Assembly: GCA_910579785.1 (NCBI GenBank)
Contig: CAJTVJ010000003.1
Coordinates: 1-64,000 of the forward strand
Direction: 5' to 3'
DNA: 64,000 nt
From: an uncultured Christensenella sp.
GTDB lineage: Bacteria; Bacillota; Clostridia; Christensenellales; UBA3700
Both the position numbers and the translations under genes were made by a program. The notes under the pieces were generated by a model. That model saw nothing but the letters and a program-made list of their open reading frames with translations. It was not told the DNA's origin and searched no databases. Positions 8,639 to 18,809 of this stretch are shown one piece after another. Position 1 is the stretch's first letter. Each line of letters starts with the position of its first letter.

Positions 8639-9259
8639 ATGAATAAAGCAATCATTGGAAAAAAGTTGGCAATGAGTCAAATTTTTGCTCCCGACGGCAC
8701 GGTGATACCTGTCACGATAGTACAGGCTGGACCTTGCCCGGTCGTGCAAAAGAAAACCCTTGACAATGACGGATACGAAGCAATTCAAATTGCTTTCGGC
8801 GAAATCAAAGAAAGAAACGTCACTAAACCTATCAAGGGTCACTACAAGAAGGCAGGCGTTACGCCGAGAAGAGTACTTCGCGAGTTTAAGACAGACGTGG
8901 CAAGCTATGAGCTTGGACAGGAACTCAAATGCGATCAATTCGCAGTAGGATCATTGGTAGACGTAAGCGGTACTTCAAAGGGACACGGTTTCACGGGCGC
9001 AGTAAAGAGATGGAATCATCACTGCGGACCTATGGCTCACGGCTCGGGTTATCACAGAGGCGTAGGCTCTATGGGCGCTTGTTCAACTCCTTCGAGAGTA
9101 TTTAAGAACAAGAAAATGTCGGGACATTGGGGGAACGAGAAAGTTACAGTCAAAAATCTCACGGTGGCAAAAGTCGATGCCGAGCGTAATCTTCTTTTCA
9201 TCAAGGGTGCAATCCCGGGTGCAAAGGGTAACGTTGTTGTTGTGAAACAAAACGGTTAA
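8639..9259 (+). CDS. rplC: 50S ribosomal protein L3
   Basis: 206 residues from ATG 8639. The upstream ATG at 8627 directly abuts AGGAGG (8621-8626) and cannot be used; from 8639 the protein starts M-N-K-A-I-I-G-K-K, as L3 should. L3 starts 50S assembly and its long loop reaches the peptidyl transferase centre. The conserved G-H-x-G-N-E-K-V-T-V motif has Trp in the variable position. The 67-bp gap after rpsJ is the widest in this part of the operon. Confidence 0.97.
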   Translation: MNKAIIGKKLAMSQIFAPDGTVIPVTIVQAGPCPVVQKKTLDNDGYEAIQIAFGEIKERNVTKPIKGHYKKAGVTPRRVLREFKTDVASYELGQELKCDQFAVGSLVDVSGTSKGHGFTGAVKRWNHHCGPMAHGSGYHRGVGSMGACSTPSRVFKNKKMSGHWGNEKVTVKNLTVAKVDAERNLLFIKGAIPGAKGNVVVVKQNG

Positions 9260-9273
9260 AGGAGTGAGCGAAA

Positions 9274-9900
9274 ATGAAAGTTAACGTTTTAGATATTAAG
9301 GCGAAGAAAGTCGGCGAGATAGAGCTCAGCGACAGCGTATTCGGCGTTGAATACAACGAGCCGCTTATTCACCAAGTTATAGTAGCTCAGTTGGCAAACA
9401 GAAGACAAGGCACCAAGTGCACTTTGACCCGTACGGAAGTCAGAGGCGGAGGCAAGAAGCCTTGGAGACAAAAGGGCACAGGCAGAGCAAGACAAGGCAG
9501 CATTCGCAGCCCGCAATGGACAGGCGGCGGCGTGGTATTTGCTCCAAAGCCCAGAGATTTTTCTCAAAAAATCAACAAGAAGATGAAGAGCGCGGCAACT
9601 TTGTCGGCACTCAGCGCAAAGGTAAGCGACAACGACTTTATCGTTCTTGACAAACTCGTACTTGAAGAGGCAAAGACAAAGTACGTCGCTCAAATGCTCA
9701 AAGCCTTTGAGATAGATAAGAAAGTATTGTTGGTTGTAGGCAACGACGACGCAAACGTATTGAGAGCTTGCGCAAACATACCCAACCTCACGCTTATCAA
9801 CGCAGACCTCATCAACGTATACGATTTGGCGGCAAACGCAAAGTGCATCTTCACGGTTGACGCTGTAAACAAAATAGAGGAGGCATATAAGAATGAATAA
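9274..9900 (+). CDS. rplD: 50S ribosomal protein L4
   Basis: 208 residues. L4 binds 23S rRNA domain I and lines the peptide exit tunnel with L22; in E. coli it also represses this operon. The tunnel loop is clear: G-G-G-K-K-P-W-R-Q-K-G-T-G-R-A-R. Its last 8 bases overlap the start of rplW, so translation is probably coupled. Confidence 0.97.
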   Translation: MKVNVLDIKAKKVGEIELSDSVFGVEYNEPLIHQVIVAQLANRRQGTKCTLTRTEVRGGGKKPWRQKGTGRARQGSIRSPQWTGGGVVFAPKPRDFSQKINKKMKSAATLSALSAKVSDNDFIVLDKLVLEEAKTKYVAQMLKAFEIDKKVLLVVGNDDANVLRACANIPNLTLINADLINVYDLAANAKCIFTVDAVNKIEEAYKNE

Positions 9901-10183
9901 GTATGATATTATAATATCTCCTATCCTTACAGAAAAGAGTTATGACGGCATTGCGGCAAAGAGATATACTTTTAAAGTTGCTTGCGACGCTACTAAGACT
10001 CAGATAAAGGTGGCTGTCGAAGATATATTCGGCGTAAGCGTAGCAAAAGTAAACACCGTCAACGTAAACGGCAAGAAGAAGAGAATGGGCAGAAACGAAG
10101 GTATGACGTCCGCTTACAAGAAGGCAATAGTTACGTTGACAGAAGAAAGCAAGACGATCGAATTCTTTGAGAGTCTGGCATAA
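9893..10183 (+). CDS. rplW: 50S ribosomal protein L23
   Basis: 96 residues. L23 sits at the tunnel exit and is the docking point for trigger factor and SRP. Marks: P-I-L-T-E-K-S, Y-T-F-K-V and K-V-N-T-V-N-V-N-G-K-K-K-R. The ATG overlaps the rplD stop by 8 bases. Confidence 0.96.
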   Translation: MNKYDIIISPILTEKSYDGIAAKRYTFKVACDATKTQIKVAVEDIFGVSVAKVNTVNVNGKKKRMGRNEGMTSAYKKAIVTLTEESKTIEFFESLA

Positions 10184-10199
10184 TCAGGAGGTAAGATAA

Positions 10200-11024
10200 A
10201 TGGCTATTAAGAGATATAAACCTACTTCCCCGGCCCGTCGTTTTATGACAGTGTCGGCTTACACCGAAATCACGACGACCAAGCCGCAAAAGGGATTGCT
10301 TCAATCGCTCAACAAAAGCGGCGGTAGAAATGCGACCGGTAGAATCACCGTAAGACACATCGGCGGCGGCAACAGACAGAAGTATAGAATAATTGACTTT
10401 AAGCGCAATAAGGACAACGTACCTGCAAAGGTAGCTTCGATAGAGTACGATCCAAACCGCAGCGCAAACATCGCTCTCCTCAATTATGCGGACGGCGAGA
10501 AGAGATACATCATCGCTCCGCTGGGATTGCAAAAGGGCGATACGGTAATGAGCGGCGAGAATGCAGACATCAAGACGGGCAACACGCTTCCTCTTGAAAA
10601 GATACCGGTAGGTACTGTCATCCACAACATCGAGATGCACCCGGGCAAGGGCGGTCAGATAGCAAGATCGGCAGGCAATTCGGCACAGCTCATGGCAAAG
10701 GAAGGCAAATACGCAACGTTGAGACTTCCAAGCGGCGAAATGAGATACATTCCTATCAAATGCAGAGCTACGATCGGACAGGTCGGCAATCTCGAACACG
10801 AGATAGTTTCTTTGGGTAAGGCCGGACGTAAACGTCATATGGGCGTAAGACCTACCGTCCGCGGCGTAGTCATGAACCCTTGCGATCACCCGCACGGTGG
10901 TGGTGAAGGTAAGTCGCCGATAGGTATGCCGAGTCCTGTAACTCCTTGGGGTAAACCTGCTTTGGGTTACAAGACCAGAAAGAAGAACAAGAGCAATAAG
11001 TTCATCATCAAGCGTGTGAACTAG
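10200..11024 (+). CDS. rplB: 50S ribosomal protein L2
   Basis: 274 residues, typical. L2 is needed for subunit joining and supports the peptidyl transferase centre; the essential His lies in the C-terminal D-H-P-H-G-G-G-E-G motif. N-terminal [11 protein letters not shown] is conserved. AGGAGG lies just upstream. Confidence 0.98.
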   Translation: MAIKRYKPTSPARRFMTVSAYTEITTTKPQKGLLQSLNKSGGRNATGRITVRHIGGGNRQKYRIIDFKRNKDNVPAKVASIEYDPNRSANIALLNYADGEKRYIIAPLGLQKGDTVMSGENADIKTGNTLPLEKIPVGTVIHNIEMHPGKGGQIARSAGNSAQLMAKEGKYATLRLPSGEMRYIPIKCRATIGQVGNLEHEIVSLGKAGRKRHMGVRPTVRGVVMNPCDHPHGGGEGKSPIGMPSPVTPWGKPALGYKTRKKNKSNKFIIKRVN

Positions 11025-11035
11025 GAGGATCAAAA

Positions 11036-11314
11036 ATGAGTAGATCAGTAAAGAAAGGACCTTTCGTCGAAGAAAGACTTATAAAGAGAATTATCGCAAT
11101 GAACGAAGCCAACGAAAAGAAGGTTGTCAAGACTTGGTCAAGATCTTCCACAATCTTCCCTGAGATGGTAGGACACACGATAGCCGTACACGACGGCAGA
11201 AAGCACGTGCCTGTATACGTCACAGAAGATATGGTAGGCTGCAAGCTCGGCGAGTTTGCCCCCACGCGTACCTTCAAAGGACACGCAGGCGAGAAAACTA
11301 CGGGTAAGAGATAA
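11036..11314 (+). CDS. rpsS: 30S ribosomal protein S19
   Basis: 92 residues. S19 pairs with S13 at the top of the 30S head near the A-site tRNA. Recognised from [20 protein letters not shown] and G-H-T-I-A-V-H-D-G. 11 bp after rplB. Confidence 0.98.
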   Translation: MSRSVKKGPFVEERLIKRIIAMNEANEKKVVKTWSRSSTIFPEMVGHTIAVHDGRKHVPVYVTEDMVGCKLGEFAPTRTFKGHAGEKTTGKR

Positions 11315-11325
11315 GGAGGCGTAAA

Positions 11326-11730
11326 ATGGCAAAGAGATTAAGAGAAAAAGCTGCTGCTCGCAAAGAGAATGCAGACAAGCGTCCAAGCGCAACTGCCAAG
11401 TACGTAAGAATTTCTCCCGATAAGGTAAGAATCGTGCTTGACATAATAAGAGGAAAGAGCTATGAAGAAGCTTTGGCAATACTCAAATTTACGCGTAAAG
11501 CCGCATGCGAGCCGCTCATCAAACTTTTGAATTCGGCAGCTGCCAACGCAGAAAACAATTTGAATATGGACAAGACGTCGCTCTACGTAGCAGAATGTTT
11601 TGCCAACGCAGGTCCGATACTCAAACGTATCAGAGCAAGAGCTAAGGGCAGCGCGGCAAGAATCAACAAGCGTACCAGCCATATAACGATCATCTTAGAT
11701 GACGCGGCTGTTGCAAACAAGGCAGAATAA
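11326..11730 (+). CDS. rplV: 50S ribosomal protein L22
   Basis: 134 residues, about 20 longer than the common 110-115 because of a basic Arg/Lys/Ala-rich N-terminus before [13 protein letters not shown]22 lines the exit tunnel; its beta-hairpin loop is seen around [11 protein letters not shown]. Binding site of macrolide-resistance changes in other bacteria. Confidence 0.97.
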   Translation: MAKRLREKAAARKENADKRPSATAKYVRISPDKVRIVLDIIRGKSYEEALAILKFTRKAACEPLIKLLNSAAANAENNLNMDKTSLYVAECFANAGPILKRIRARAKGSAARINKRTSHITIILDDAAVANKAE

Positions 11731-11747
11731 TCAAGGAGGCAGAAAAA

Positions 11748-12428
11748 ATGGGTCAAAAAGTTAGTCCGCACGGATTGAGAGTGGGTGTAATAAAAGATTG
11801 GAACGCTCAGTGGTATGCTGACAAGAAGAACTTTTCCAAGAATCTCATTGAAGATCACAAGATTAGAACTTACTTGAAGAAGCAATATTATCAATGTTCT
11901 ATCTCCAAGATTACGATAAGCAGAATACTTTCGTCGGCAAACGATATCGTCATCGTTACGATATACACTGCAAAGCCGGGTATCATGATCGGCAAGGCAG
12001 GCGCAGGCGTAGAGCAGATCAAGAAAGAAGTAATGAAGCTTGCTCCCAAGAAGAGCGTAAGCATCAATATTATGGAAGTTAAGAGACCTGACACGGACGC
12101 TCAACTTATCGCAGAGAATATCGCAGTTCAGCTCGAAAAGCGTATCGCTTTCAGAAGAGCAATGAAGGGTTGCATATCTAAGGCTATGAAGGGCGGAGTC
12201 AAGGGTATCAAGACAATGGTATCTGGTCGTCTTAACGGAGCGGAAATCGCAAATTCCGAGAGCTATCACGAAGGTTCGATACCTCTTCAAACTTTGAGAG
12301 CAGATATCGACTACGGTACTGCTGAGGCTCACACCACGTTTGGTATAATCGGCGTTAAGGTATGGGTTTACAAAGGCGAAGTACTTGGAAAGAACGTAAA
12401 GGAAAATAAGGAAGGAGGTAATGCGTAA
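11748..12428 (+). CDS. rpsC: 30S ribosomal protein S3
   Basis: 226 residues. S3 forms part of the mRNA entry channel. [11 protein letters not shown] and the KH-domain loop G-x-x-G (I-G-K-A-G-A-G) are clear. Its stop codon shares one base with the rplP start. Confidence 0.98.
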   Translation: MGQKVSPHGLRVGVIKDWNAQWYADKKNFSKNLIEDHKIRTYLKKQYYQCSISKITISRILSSANDIVIVTIYTAKPGIMIGKAGAGVEQIKKEVMKLAPKKSVSINIMEVKRPDTDAQLIAENIAVQLEKRIAFRRAMKGCISKAMKGGVKGIKTMVSGRLNGAEIANSESYHEGSIPLQTLRADIDYGTAEAHTTFGIIGVKVWVYKGEVLGKNVKENKEGGNA

Positions 12429-12859
12429 TGTTAATGCCTAAGAGAGTTAAAAGACGTCGCGTACACCGCGGCAGATTGACGGGACAGGCTAACAAAGGTA
12501 ATAAGGTGGCATACGGCGAGTTCGGTCTCGTTGCCTTGGAGCCGAGTTGGATTACCTCAAACCAAATAGAGGCTGCCCGTATAGCGATGACGCGTTATAT
12601 AAAGAGAGGCGGTAAGGTATGGATCAACATATTCCCGCACAAGCCTATCACAAAGAAACCTGCCGAGACCAGAATGGGTAGCGGTAAAGGCAGCGTAGAG
12701 TATTGGGTAGCAGTAGTCAAGCCAGGTCGCGTAATGTTTGAAATGGCAGGCGTAAGCGAAGAAGTCGCACGCGAAGCATTGAGACTTGCATCACACAAAT
12801 TGCCTGTTAAATGCAAATTTGTAAAGAAAGAAGAGGTGAGCGCAGATGAAAGCAAGTAA
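12428..12859 (+). CDS. rplP: 50S ribosomal protein L16
   Basis: 143 residues. L16 binds 5S/23S rRNA near the A-site tRNA elbow. M-L-M-P-K-R-V-K and R-M-G-S-G-K-G are diagnostic. The first base of the ATG is the last of the rpsC stop (TAATG). Confidence 0.98.
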   Translation: MLMPKRVKRRRVHRGRLTGQANKGNKVAYGEFGLVALEPSWITSNQIEAARIAMTRYIKRGGKVWINIFPHKPITKKPAETRMGSGKGSVEYWVAVVKPGRVMFEMAGVSEEVAREALRLASHKLPVKCKFVKKEEVSADESK

Positions 12860-13088
12860 TTTTTTTGAAATGACAAACGAAGAACTTAATCTCAAATTGA
12901 ATTCTTTGAAAGAAGAGCTGTTCAATCTTCGCTTTAAGCACAAAGCAGGTCAACTTGAGAACGCTAATCAGCTTGCAATATGCAAAAAGGATATTGCAAG
13001 AGTCAAGACGATAATACGTCAAAGAGAACTCGGCATATCCGAAGAGCCTGCAAAGGCAGCTAAGAAAGCCGTTAAGAAGACTAAATAA
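12846..13088 (+). CDS. rpmC: 50S ribosomal protein L29
   Basis: 80 residues, longer than the usual 63-70 because of an Ala/Lys tail (residues about 63-80) resembling that of L24 in this operon. L29 sits beside L23 at the tunnel exit. The core L-F-N-L-R-F-K and [10 protein letters not shown] are standard. Overlaps rplP by 14 bases. Confidence 0.96.
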   Translation: MKASNFFEMTNEELNLKLNSLKEELFNLRFKHKAGQLENANQLAICKKDIARVKTIIRQRELGISEEPAKAAKKAVKKTK

Positions 13089-13102
13089 GGAGGATAAAGA
13101 AC

Positions 13103-13360
13103 ATGGAAGAGAGAAATCTTAGAAAAACCAGAGTTGGCGTAGTAGTTAGCAACAAGATGGATAAGACTGTTGTAATAGCTATCAAAGAGCGTGTTAAGCA
13201 TCCTCTTTACGGCAAGATCGTTAACAGAACAAAGACGTTCAAGGCTCATGACGAGCAGAATGAATGTGGCATTGGCGATACGGTACGTGTCGCAGAAACA
13301 AGACCGCTGTCCAAAGAAAAGCGTTGGAGAGTAGTCGAGATCATAGAGAAAGCTAAATAA
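13103..13360 (+). CDS. rpsQ: 30S ribosomal protein S17
   Basis: 85 residues. S17 is a primary 16S rRNA binder and organises the 30S body. Marks: [13 protein letters not shown] and the C-terminal R-P-L-S-K-x-K-R-W-R-V-V. AAGGAGG upstream. Confidence 0.97.
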   Translation: MEERNLRKTRVGVVVSNKMDKTVVIAIKERVKHPLYGKIVNRTKTFKAHDEQNECGIGDTVRVAETRPLSKEKRWRVVEIIEKAK

Positions 13361-13374
13361 GGAGGACCCCAAGT

Positions 13375-13743
13375 ATGATACAACCGGAAACAAGATTGGT
13401 CGTTGCTGACAATTCGGGAGCAAAAGAGATCAAATGTATTAGAGTAATGGGCGGTTCATTCCGTAGAAGCGGTAATATAGGCGACGTAATAGTTGCGTCA
13501 GTTCAGGCTGCTACCCCAGGCGGCGCAGTCAAGAAGGGCGACGTTGTCAAAGCGGTAATCGTAAGAACCAAGAAAGGTATCAGAAGAACCGACGGCTCGC
13601 ACATCAGATTTGACGACAATGCTGCTGTAATTATCGACAATCAAAAACAACCTAGGGGTACTCGTATCTTTGGACCTATCGCCAGAGAGTTGAGAGAAAA
13701 AGATTATATGAAGATAATCTCTCTTGCCCCAGAGGTAATCTAA
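13375..13743 (+). CDS. rplN: 50S ribosomal protein L14
   Basis: 122 residues, exactly the family length. L14 lies at the subunit interface and is the docking site of RsfS. [17 protein letters not shown] is diagnostic. Confidence 0.98.
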   Translation: MIQPETRLVVADNSGAKEIKCIRVMGGSFRRSGNIGDVIVASVQAATPGGAVKKGDVVKAVIVRTKKGIRRTDGSHIRFDDNAAVIIDNQKQPRGTRIFGPIARELREKDYMKIISLAPEVI

Positions 13744-13758
13744 CGGAGGTAGACCAAT

Positions 13759-14184
13759 ATGAGTATGAATGTTAAGAAGGGCGACGCGGTCAAGATAATC
13801 GCAGGCGCCGATAAAGGTAAGACAGGTCAAGTATTGGCAGTTGATACAAAGGCTCAAAGAGTAGTTTTGCAGGGTTCTGATTTAAAGACGGTTAAGTGTT
13901 TTGTTAAACCGCGCAGCGCTCAGGAAAAGGGCGGCATCATCGAAAGAGAAGCGTCTGTCGACGTATCCAACGTGATGATAGTGTGCCCGTCGTGCCACGC
14001 AGCTACGAGAGTCGCTCACAGCATAAGCGTAGGCGAGGACGGCAAGAAAGTCAAGTCGCGTATATGCAAGAAGTGCGGCGGATCTTTGGACGTAACTGTC
14101 GCTAAGGCTGCAAAGGCTGCTAAGAAAGCAACGAAGAAGACTGCCACAAAGGCAAAGAAGACCACGCAAGTGGAAGAAAACTAA
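13759..14184 (+). CDS. rplX: 50S ribosomal protein L24 with Cys4 motif and Lys/Ala tail
   Basis: 141 residues against about 103 in Bacillus. The KOW core K-K-G-D-x-V-K-I-I-A-G-x-D-K-G-K is followed by C-P-S-C and C-K-K-C pairs, a likely zinc site, and then by a low-complexity Ala/Lys/Thr tail of about 30 residues. L24 starts 50S assembly from 23S rRNA domain I. The tail is probably disordered and rRNA-binding. Confidence 0.95.
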   Translation: MSMNVKKGDAVKIIAGADKGKTGQVLAVDTKAQRVVLQGSDLKTVKCFVKPRSAQEKGGIIEREASVDVSNVMIVCPSCHAATRVAHSISVGEDGKKVKSRICKKCGGSLDVTVAKAAKAAKKATKKTATKAKKTTQVEEN

Positions 14185-14199
14185 TGGAGGATAACGACT

Positions 14200-14751
14200 G
14201 TGGAAACAAGAGAATACAGAATGCTTGAATACTATAAATCAACAGTAGTGCCTGCATTGATAAAGAAATTCAGTTATAAGAACGTCAACGAAGTTCCAAA
14301 GCTTGAAAAAGTAGTTCTCAACATGGGACTCGGCGACGTCAAAGATAACAGCAAGAGCCTTCAACAGGCAGTTGAAGAACTCAAATTGATTGCAGGTCAG
14401 GCTCCGGCAGAGTGCAAAGCTAAGAAGAGCGTTGCCAACTTTAAGGTAAGAGAAGGCATGACGATCGGCGCCAAGGTAACTTTGAGAGGCAAGAAGATGT
14501 ACGACTTTATGGATAAGCTCATATCTGTCGCTCTTCCTCGCGTAAGAGACTTCAAGGGCGTACCTAACGATTCTTTTGACGGACGCGGCAACTATGCTAT
14601 GGGCGTAAAAGAACAAATCATATTCCCAGAAATCCAATACGACAAGGTTGAGAAAGTAAGAGGATTTGACATAATTGTCGTTACGACGGCAAAGACAGAT
14701 GAAGAGGCTAAGGAGTTATTGACGCTCCTCGGTATGCCTTTTGTGAAATAG
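14200..14751 (+). CDS. rplE: 50S ribosomal protein L5
   Basis: 183 residues with a GTG start: TGGAGG lies 9 bases before it, whereas the in-frame ATG at 14221 has no ribosome binding site. L5 binds 5S rRNA with L18 and contacts P-site tRNA. Marks: V-V-L-N-M-G-L-G-D and [17 protein letters not shown]. Confidence 0.96.
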   Translation: METREYRMLEYYKSTVVPALIKKFSYKNVNEVPKLEKVVLNMGLGDVKDNSKSLQQAVEELKLIAGQAPAECKAKKSVANFKVREGMTIGAKVTLRGKKMYDFMDKLISVALPRVRDFKGVPNDSFDGRGNYAMGVKEQIIFPEIQYDKVEKVRGFDIIVVTTAKTDEEAKELLTLLGMPFVK

Positions 14752-14762
14752 GAGATTGAATT

Positions 14763-14948
14763 ATGGCAAAGAAAGCAATGATCAACAAGCAGCAAAAAAC
14801 TCCAAAGTACTCCACAAGAGCATACACGAGATGCCAAATTTGTGGAAGACCACACGCAGTTTTAAGAAAGTACGGAATTTGCAGAATTTGTTTCAGAGAA
14901 CTCGCATACAAGGGCGAGATACCTGGAATAAAGAAGGCAAGTTGGTAA
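14763..14948 (+). CDS. rpsN: 30S ribosomal protein S14, zinc-binding type
   Basis: 61 residues, the short zinc-ribbon (type Z) form. Two C-x-x-C pairs, C-Q-I-C and C-R-I-C, bind zinc. S14 is a late-binding protein of the 30S head. Carrying the zinc form here is typical of Firmicutes; no zinc-free paralogue is in the window. Confidence 0.98.
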   Translation: MAKKAMINKQQKTPKYSTRAYTRCQICGRPHAVLRKYGICRICFRELAYKGEIPGIKKASW

Positions 14949-14964
14949 TAGGAGGGTATTTACT

Positions 14965-15363
14965 ATGATGATAACTGATCCAATCGCAGATATGCTTACC
15001 CGTATTCGCAATGCTTTGGTTGCAAAGCACGACAGCGTCGAAGTACCGCTTTCCAAGATGAAGAAAGCTATTGCAGACATCTTGACGGAAGAGGGCTTTA
15101 TCAACGGATACGAAGTAGTTGAAGGCGAAGTTCAAAGTGTTATGAAGGTAAATTTGAAGTATGGACCTAACAATGAAAAGGTCATTTCGGGAATCAAGCG
15201 TATATCCAAACCCGGTTTGAGAGTATATGCCAACTCAGAGAAGCTTCCTGTCGTTCTCAACGGTTTGGGAATTGCAATTATATCCACGTCAAAGGGTATA
15301 ATGACTGACAAGAAGGCTCGCGCAGCTCACGTCGGCGGCGAAGTGCTCGCTTACGTTTGGTAA
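14965..15363 (+). CDS. rpsH: 30S ribosomal protein S8
   Basis: 132 residues. S8 organises the 16S central domain and represses the spc operon in E. coli. [14 protein letters not shown] at the start and A-R-A-A-H-V-G-G-E near the end are diagnostic. Two ATG codons stand in tandem at the start; the first is used here. Confidence 0.98.
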   Translation: MMITDPIADMLTRIRNALVAKHDSVEVPLSKMKKAIADILTEEGFINGYEVVEGEVQSVMKVNLKYGPNNEKVISGIKRISKPGLRVYANSEKLPVVLNGLGIAIISTSKGIMTDKKARAAHVGGEVLAYVW

Positions 15364-15381
15364 TAGGGAGGTATAAGGAAT

Positions 15382-15924
15382 ATGTCAAGAATAGGTAGAC
15401 TTCCGGTAGCTATCCCACAAGGCGTAGAAGTTAGCGTATCCCCGGAGAATATAGTTACGGTAAAGGGCGCAAAGGGAACTTTGACGCTTAAAGTAAACAG
15501 CATAATCACCGTCAACGTAGACGGCGGCGAAGTAAAGGTGACAAGACCCAACGACGACAAGGCAGTCAAGGCAATGCACGGTCTTTACAGAAAGCTCATC
15601 TTCAACATGGTCGAGGGCGTATCCAAGGGCTTTGAAAAGTCTTTGATACTCAACGGTGTAGGTTACAAGGCTGCTAAACAAGGCAAGAAGCTTGTGCTCA
15701 ACGTTGGCTATTCTCATCCAGTTGAGATAGAAGAAGTAACCGGCATCACTTACGAGTGCCCTTCCGCTACGGAAGTTGTCGTAAAGGGTATCGACAAAGA
15801 ATTGGTAGGTCAGATGGCTGCCAACATAAGAAAAGTTCGCAACCCGGATCCTTATCATGTATACGGTATACGTTATAAAGACGAAGTTATCGTACGTAAA
15901 GAAGGAAAGACGGGTAAGAAATAA
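15382..15924 (+). CDS. rplF: 50S ribosomal protein L6
   Basis: 180 residues. L6 lies near the GTPase centre and sarcin-ricin loop. M-S-R-I-G-R-L-P-V and the C-terminal [16 protein letters not shown] are conserved. Confidence 0.98.
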   Translation: MSRIGRLPVAIPQGVEVSVSPENIVTVKGAKGTLTLKVNSIITVNVDGGEVKVTRPNDDKAVKAMHGLYRKLIFNMVEGVSKGFEKSLILNGVGYKAAKQGKKLVLNVGYSHPVEIEEVTGITYECPSATEVVVKGIDKELVGQMAANIRKVRNPDPYHVYGIRYKDEVIVRKEGKTGKK

Positions 15925-15937
15925 GGAGTGAGATAAT

Positions 15938-16306
15938 ATGATTAGTAAGATTGATAAGAATGCCATCAGGCAAAAGAGACATCAAAGAGTTAGATCTAAA
16001 ATCAGCGGCACAGCCGAGAGACCTCGCTTCAACGTATACAGAAGCACCAACAACGTCAACGTACAGATAATCGACGACGTAAAGGGCGCGACGCTTGTTT
16101 CTTGCTCGACTCTCGATAAGGATATGATAGCAAAGGTCAAAGGTATGACTAAGAGCGAAGCCGCAGCGGAAGTTGGCAAGGCAGTTGCTCAAAAGGCTTT
16201 GCAAGCAGGTATCACTCAGGTCGTATTCGACAGAGGAGGATATCTCTATACAGGACGCGTTAAGAGCGTTGCAGACGGCGCAAGAGAAGCCGGACTTAAA
16301 TTCTAA
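15938..16306 (+). CDS. rplR: 50S ribosomal protein L18
   Basis: 122 residues. L18 delivers 5S rRNA to the 50S subunit together with L5. R-P-R-F-N-V-Y-R-S and [12 protein letters not shown] are diagnostic. Confidence 0.98.
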   Translation: MISKIDKNAIRQKRHQRVRSKISGTAERPRFNVYRSTNNVNVQIIDDVKGATLVSCSTLDKDMIAKVKGMTKSEAAAEVGKAVAQKALQAGITQVVFDRGGYLYTGRVKSVADGAREAGLKF

Positions 16307-16317
16307 GGAGATCCAAA

Positions 16318-16827
16318 ATGGCTAGAAAAGAGAGATTTAACAATCAAGAAGAAGAATTGCTCAACAAGCTCATCTGCGTCAACCGTGTAACCAAGGTTGT
16401 TAAGGGTGGTAGAACGATGAGATTTGCTGCTCTTATAGTAGTTGGTGACGGACAAGGCTCGATAGGTTACGGTATGGGCAAGGCAAACGAAGTGCCTGAG
16501 GCAATTCGTAAGGCAACCGCAGAGGCAAAGCGCAGCATGATAAAGATAGCAAAGCTCAACACTTCCGTTCCTCACGAGGCTATCGGTAATTTTGGAAGCT
16601 CCAAGGTAATCATAATGCCGGCTAGCGAAGGTACCGGTGTTATCGCCGGCGGTCCTGTCCGTGCAGTGCTCGAATGCGCAGGTATCAAAGACGTAAGAAC
16701 GAAGTCTATGGGCAGCAACAATAAGATCAACTGCGTAAAGGCTACGTTTGACGGTCTTGCACAGATGAAGACGGCTGAGCAAATCGCCGCTTTGAGAGGC
16801 AAGAGCGTTGAGGAAATAATAGGCTAA
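16318..16827 (+). CDS. rpsE: 30S ribosomal protein S5
   Basis: 169 residues. S5 is a fidelity protein near the mRNA entry. The dsRBD-like N-terminal fold [12 protein letters not shown] and the S5 loop around [11 protein letters not shown] are intact. Confidence 0.98.
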   Translation: MARKERFNNQEEELLNKLICVNRVTKVVKGGRTMRFAALIVVGDGQGSIGYGMGKANEVPEAIRKATAEAKRSMIKIAKLNTSVPHEAIGNFGSSKVIIMPASEGTGVIAGGPVRAVLECAGIKDVRTKSMGSNNKINCVKATFDGLAQMKTAEQIAALRGKSVEEIIG

Positions 16828-16840
16828 TAGGAGGCGACTG

Positions 16841-17020
16841 ATGGAAAAGATTAAAGTTACGCTTGTCAAGAGTACAATAGGTTGCTCTCAAAAGCAAAAA
16901 GATACAATCAAGGCTTTGGGTCTTAAAAAGATCGGGAGCAGCAACGTTATCACATCTAATGCTTGTTCCGAGGGTATGCTCAAAGTAGTGGCTCATCTCG
17001 TAATGATAGAGCAGGCGTAA
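16841..17020 (+). CDS. rpmD: 50S ribosomal protein L30
   Basis: 59 residues, the normal size. The reading frame starts M-E-K-I-K-V-T-L-V-K-S and ends at TAA 17018-17020; AGGAGG is 8 bases upstream. The motif I-G-C-S-Q-K-Q-K-D-T-I-K-A-L-G-L is the L30 signature. Its place between rpsE and rplO confirms it. Confidence 0.96.
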   Translation: MEKIKVTLVKSTIGCSQKQKDTIKALGLKKIGSSNVITSNACSEGMLKVVAHLVMIEQA

Positions 17021-17032
17021 GGAGGAGTAGAT

Positions 17033-17476
17033 ATGAAATTGAATAATATGGCTCCGGCAGAAGGAGCAAAGACTCAATCCAAAAGACTTGGCAGAGGTAT
17101 CGGCTCTGGTCACGGTAAGACGTCTTGTAAAGGTCACAAAGGACAGTGGGCCCGTAGCGGCGGCGGCGTAAGACCGGGATTTGAAGGCGGACAGATGCCG
17201 CTCATAAGAAGAATTCCTAAGAGAGGCTTCAACAACGTCTTTAAGAAAGAGTATGCTATCGTCAACGTAAGCGATCTCGAAATTTTTGACGACGGCACAG
17301 AAGTTACGGCAGAACTTCTCATTGAGAAAGGTGTTCTTAGTAAGGTAGGATCTTACGGCGTTAAGGTTCTTGGCAATGGTACATTGACTAAAAAGCTTGA
17401 AGTTAAAGCAAACAAATTTACTAAGTCAGCTGCGCAAATAATCCAAAAAGCAGGTGGCAAAGCAGAGGTGCTATAA
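17033..17476 (+). CDS. rplO: 50S ribosomal protein L15
   Basis: 147 residues. A basic, glycine-rich N-terminus ([13 protein letters not shown]) threads into 23S rRNA. Its stop overlaps the secY start by one base, so the ribosome can pass from one gene to the next. Confidence 0.98.
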   Translation: MKLNNMAPAEGAKTQSKRLGRGIGSGHGKTSCKGHKGQWARSGGGVRPGFEGGQMPLIRRIPKRGFNNVFKKEYAIVNVSDLEIFDDGTEVTAELLIEKGVLSKVGSYGVKVLGNGTLTKKLEVKANKFTKSAAQIIQKAGGKAEVL

Positions 17477-18804
17477 TGTGGCAAACTATCAAAAACGCAT
17501 TTAGCGACAAAAGCATCAGAAGCAAGATGTTCGCGACGTTTGGATTGCTCCTTGCGTTTAGAATAGGTTGTTGGATACCGCTTCCGGGCATTGTGCCGGA
17601 TTTTTATGCAAATCAATTCGGCGGTACGGGCGATAACAACACGATATTCCAGCTTTTGAGTATGATGAGCGGCGGCTCTATGCAATACCTGACGTTTTTC
17701 GCGCTTGGTATATTGCCGTTTATCAACAGCTTTATCATAATGCAGTTGCTCACACTTATCATTCCACCGCTTGAAAGACTTTCAAAACAAGGTGATGAGG
17801 GGCGTGAAAAAATCACAATGATCACCAGATATGTCGCAATCGTATTGGCGCTCGTACAAGCTATCGGTATCGTAGTCGCTCACAAAGAGTATATAGACCC
17901 GATGTTTGGCGAGAAAGACGGTTGGCTGACGGCGATAATGCTCATCGCATTGCTCATAGCGGGCAGTACGATAGTAATGTGGCTTGGCGAGAGAATAACT
18001 CAGCTTGGAATAGGCAACGGAACTTCGCTGATAATTTTCAGCGGTATCCTTTCCTCTTTCGGCTTATCGCTCGTCAACACAATACCGCAGATACAGGCAG
18101 ATGCGAATAAGCTTTGGAATTTGTTTGGATATATCTTGGTAGTGTTGTTCCTCTTTGCGTTTATCGTATTCGTAGACGGCGGCGAGAGAAAAATCAAAGT
18201 CAACTACGCAAAGCAAGTCAAGGGCAACAAGATGTACGGCGGACAGTCGACGTTCATACCTATCAAGGTCAACAGCTCGGGCGTTATGCCTATCATCTTC
18301 GCGTCGTCGTTTATGACGATACCTATGATGATATTCCAATTCGTAGGACAGGATTCGCAGGCGTATATCAATTATATGACGTTCTGCTATCCGGGCAACG
18401 GCACGTCGCAATGGCAGTGGGTAGGTTGGTTGTTCTACTATCTCGTAATGTTGGTGTTGATAATCTTCTTTGCATACTTCTATGCTCAGATACAGTTCAA
18501 TCCGCAAGACGTAGCGAGAAACCTGCAACAGTACGGCGGCTCTATCCAAGGCATCAGAAGCGGAAAACCTACAAGCGAATATCTGCAAAAAATCAACAAC
18601 AGAATAGTTTTATTCGGCGCGTTGTTCCTCGGCTTTATAGCCATAGTGCCTGCGGCATTGTTCCAACTTATAGGCGCAGGACTCAATTTGAATAACGCAA
18701 TATCCTCTACGGGTATGCTCATCGCGGTAAGCGTTGCGCTCGAATTTAACAAACAGCTTGAAGGACAGCTCATGATGAAGCATTATAAGGGCTTTTTGAG
18801 GTAA
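17476..18804 (+). CDS. secY: Protein translocase subunit SecY
   Basis: 442 residues with ten membrane helices. SecY is the channel of the general secretion pathway and acts with SecE, SecG and SecA to export the lipoproteins and membrane proteins seen elsewhere in this window. L-P-G-I-V near the start, Q-L-L-T-L-I-I-P-P-L-E-R-L in loop 2, and the cytosolic loops with G-G-Q-S-T-F-I-P are typical. Translationally coupled to rplO. Confidence 0.97.
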   Translation: MWQTIKNAFSDKSIRSKMFATFGLLLAFRIGCWIPLPGIVPDFYANQFGGTGDNNTIFQLLSMMSGGSMQYLTFFALGILPFINSFIIMQLLTLIIPPLERLSKQGDEGREKITMITRYVAIVLALVQAIGIVVAHKEYIDPMFGEKDGWLTAIMLIALLIAGSTIVMWLGERITQLGIGNGTSLIIFSGILSSFGLSLVNTIPQIQADANKLWNLFGYILVVLFLFAFIVFVDGGERKIKVNYAKQVKGNKMYGGQSTFIPIKVNSSGVMPIIFASSFMTIPMMIFQFVGQDSQAYINYMTFCYPGNGTSQWQWVGWLFYYLVMLVLIIFFAYFYAQIQFNPQDVARNLQQYGGSIQGIRSGKPTSEYLQKINNRIVLFGALFLGFIAIVPAALFQLIGAGLNLNNAISSTGMLIAVSVALEFNKQLEGQLMMKHYKGFLR

Positions 18805-18809
18805 GGATA

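Noticed and set aside
8627..8641. ATG 8627 as start of rplC
   Set aside because: It directly touches AGGAGG; the next in-frame ATG at 8639 has workable spacing and the canonical L3 start.
10131..11033. A 300-codon open frame on the minus strand
   Set aside because: It is the exact antisense of rplB, has no ribosome binding site or family features, and its low-complexity Arg/Tyr/Ser content is typical of a shadow frame.
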